Origin: Streptomyces echinatus
GTDB lineage: Bacteria; Actinomycetota; Actinomycetes; Streptomycetales; Streptomycetaceae
DNA: 64,000 bases
Direction: 5' to 3'
NCBI RefSeq assembly: GCF_014203595.1
Contig: NZ_JACHJK010000023.1
Coordinates: 1 to 64,000 of the forward strand
Positions 62,956 through 64,000 of this stretch are shown here, one piece after another; position 1 is the first letter of the stretch, and each line of letters opens with the position of its first letter. The position numbers and the translations under genes were made by a program. The notes beneath the pieces were generated by a model. It was not told the DNA's origin. It was given only the letters and a program-made list of their open reading frames with translations, and ran no database searches.

Positions 62956-63027
62956 CGGGCCGTGACTGGCGCTGAGGTGGAGTACCACCGGGGAGCGGTC
63001 CGTGGTGGTTGCCGCGCGCCTGGGCGA
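62956..63027 (+). ncRNA. ZTP (pfl) riboswitch controlling folD
   Basis: The conserved ZTP elements are present in order: CGTGACTGGCG (62961-62971), GGTGG-loop-CCACC followed by GGGGAGCG, then after a short linker GCCGCGCGCCTGGGCG (63011-63026). CGGGCCG at 62956-62962 pairs with CGGTCCG after GGGGAG to form helix P1. ZTP signals folate-starved purine synthesis, and the pfl motif often precedes folD. A -10 TACGCT ends 6 nt upstream, so the aptamer begins at the transcript start. folD follows 32 bp later. Confidence 0.9.
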
Positions 63028-63058
63028 GGAGAGTCGATCCAGCTCAGGAGTGTGCAGC

Positions 63059-63907
63059 ATGACCCAGGCCCGTCTGATGGACGGCACCGCGCTCGCCCGC
63101 CGCATCATCGAGGACACCGCACGGCAGGCCGCCGGTCTCACCGAGCGGACCGGACGGGCGCCGTGTCTGGCGACCGTACTGGTCGGTGAGGACCCGGCGT
63201 CCGTGACGTACGTCCGGATGAAGCAGAACCGCTGCCGCAAGGCCGGCATCGAGTCCCGGCACATCGCGCTGCCCGCCGGCACCACCACGGCCGAACTCGT
63301 CGGCACCCTGCGGGAGTTGTCGGCCGACCCCGGCGTGCACGGCATTCTGCTGCAGCACCCGGTGGGCGACCACGTCGACGAGCGCGCCGCGTTCGAGGCG
63401 ATCGCGCCGGAGAAGGACGTGGACGGGGTCACCTTCGCCTCGTTCGCCACGATGAGCTTCGGTCTGCCGGGCTTCCTCTCCTGCACGCCCGGAGGCATCG
63501 TGCGGCTCCTGGACGAGTACGGCGTCGACCCGGCCGGGAAGCGGGCCGTGGTGGTGGGCCGCAGCGCGATCCTCGGCAAGCCGGTCGGCATGCTGCTGCT
63601 GGCCCGCGACGCGACGGTGACGTACTGCCACTCGCGCACCCGGGACCTGTCCGCGGCGGTCCGCGAGGCCGACATCGTCGTCGCCGCGGTCGGCCGCCCG
63701 CGGCTGATCCGCGGGCAGGACATCAAGCCCGGCGCGGTCGTGATCGACGCGGGCTACAACCCGGGCAACGTCGGCGACGTCGACTTCGGCTCCGCGGTGG
63801 AGCGGGCCTCCCTGATCACCCCGGTGCCGGGCGGGGTCGGGCCGATGACGATCGCCACCCTGCTGGAGCAGACCGTGCGGGCCGCCGCCGGGCAGCTCGG
63901 GGCATAG
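63059..63907 (+). CDS. folD: Bifunctional methylenetetrahydrofolate dehydrogenase/cyclohydrolase
   Basis: The 282-residue protein has FolD motifs: Tyr51 and Lys55 in VTYVRMKQNRCRKAGI, GVHGILLQHPVGDHV near 96, APEKDVDGVTF near 120, LSCTPGGIVRLL near 140, GRSAILGKPVGMLLL near 165 (NADP site) and PVPGGVGPMTIATLL near 260. It interconverts methylene-, methenyl- and 10-formyl-tetrahydrofolate for purine and one-carbon metabolism. The ATG at 63059 has AGGAG 8 nt upstream. The ZTP riboswitch controls it, as expected. Streptomyces often has two folD copies; this riboswitch-linked one is probably the inducible copy. Confidence 0.97.
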   Translation: MTQARLMDGTALARRIIEDTARQAAGLTERTGRAPCLATVLVGEDPASVTYVRMKQNRCRKAGIESRHIALPAGTTTAELVGTLRELSADPGVHGILLQHPVGDHVDERAAFEAIAPEKDVDGVTFASFATMSFGLPGFLSCTPGGIVRLLDEYGVDPAGKRAVVVGRSAILGKPVGMLLLARDATVTYCHSRTRDLSAAVREADIVVAAVGRPRLIRGQDIKPGAVVIDAGYNPGNVGDVDFGSAVERASLITPVPGGVGPMTIATLLEQTVRAAAGQLGA

Positions 63908-63911
63908 CGGC

Positions 63912-64000
63912 TCAGCGCATCCAGGCGGAGTACTGCATCACGTCCCCGGCGTCGAGGCCGTACTCGGGTTCGGCCCGGGTGGCGGTCAGCTCCAGCCCCA
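63912..64000 (-). CDS. 3' end of a gene of unknown function (partial)
   Basis: Only the last 28 codons and the stop are in the window. They read GLELTATRAEPEYGLDAGDV and end MQYSAWMR. The gene is convergent with folD, 4 bp away. I do not recognise it. Confidence 0.5.
   Translation of the reverse strand, partial: GLELTATRAEPEYGLDAGDVMQYSAWMR

Noticed and set aside
62678..62965. 95-codon plus-strand frame after the SnoaL gene
   Set aside because: It crosses a perfect terminator hairpin, the 29-bp repeats and the folD promoter. The start is too close to the purine-rich stretch.

Overview
The window is 64 kb of very GC-rich actinobacterial chromosome. It is almost certainly Streptomyces: codon third positions are nearly all G or C, GTG starts are common, many proteins are secreted or lipoproteins, and there is mycothiol chemistry (mscR), a likely F420-binding PPOX protein, an S-adenosyl methyltransferase of the DUF574 type, and a phosphatase joining ANTAR, GAF, PAS and SpoIIE domains. 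I found no rRNA, tRNA, CRISPR array, phage or intact insertion sequence. Two decayed transposase fragments lie at 43.6-45.1 kb.

Layout. 0.3-5.4 kb: secreted proteins on the minus strand (an L,D-transpeptidase-like lipoprotein, a subtilisin-like protease, a VOC protein, an unexpected Cyt delta-endotoxin-like protein, a thermolysin-like M4 protease). 6-7.7 kb: a MerR regulator with a HEAT-repeat tail and its HEAT partner, behind a textbook MerR promoter with a 19-bp spacer. 7.9-21 kb: a minus-strand nonribosomal peptide synthetase (NRPS) operon. 21.5-36.5 kb: single genes (a seven-bladed YVTN propeller, PhzF-like isomerase, HAD dehalogenase with twin operators, lipoproteins, serine hydrolase, GH65 phosphorylase with beta-phosphoglucomutase, kinase, GT39 mannosyltransferase-like protein, RpiR regulator). 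36.7-43.6 kb: signalling phosphatase, flavin reductase, peptidoglycan-binding protein, ATP-grasp protein, and a TetR regulator sharing an operator with a DUF35/OB-fold gene. 43.6-45.2 kb: an insertion-sequence scar around an AraC regulator. 45.3-64 kb: secreted hydrolase, MalY-type aminotransferase, membrane-anchored S1 protease, L,D-transpeptidase, a divergent MocR/decarboxylase pair, two SDRs, the mycothiol-dependent formaldehyde pair (mscR and an MBL hydrolase), and folD under a ZTP riboswitch.

The NRPS operon is the main system. In transcription order it holds an MFS exporter, a stand-alone condensation (C) domain, a C-A-T protein, two A-T proteins, and a C-T-reductase protein that keeps only a remnant of its adenylation (A) domain. 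My hand-read A-domain codes suggest a basic residue, an aromatic residue and a Val/Ile-type residue. Three C domains equal three bonds, and the reductase would release an aldehyde. This fits an aromatic-ureido-basic-aliphatic-aromatic aldehyde, the scaffold of the MAPI, GE20372, chymostatin and antipain protease inhibitors. The aromatic A domain would have to load twice, once to replace the missing A domain of the last module. This is inference from sequence and needs cluster comparison and chemistry.

Many probable regulatory sites can be read directly: operators at the MerR, HAD, TetR/DUF35 and MocR promoters, a divergent pair of leaderless promoters, a ZTP riboswitch and several perfect hairpin terminators. 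Starts were chosen by ribosome-binding site, signal peptide or family length, so many genes are shorter than their longest open frame.
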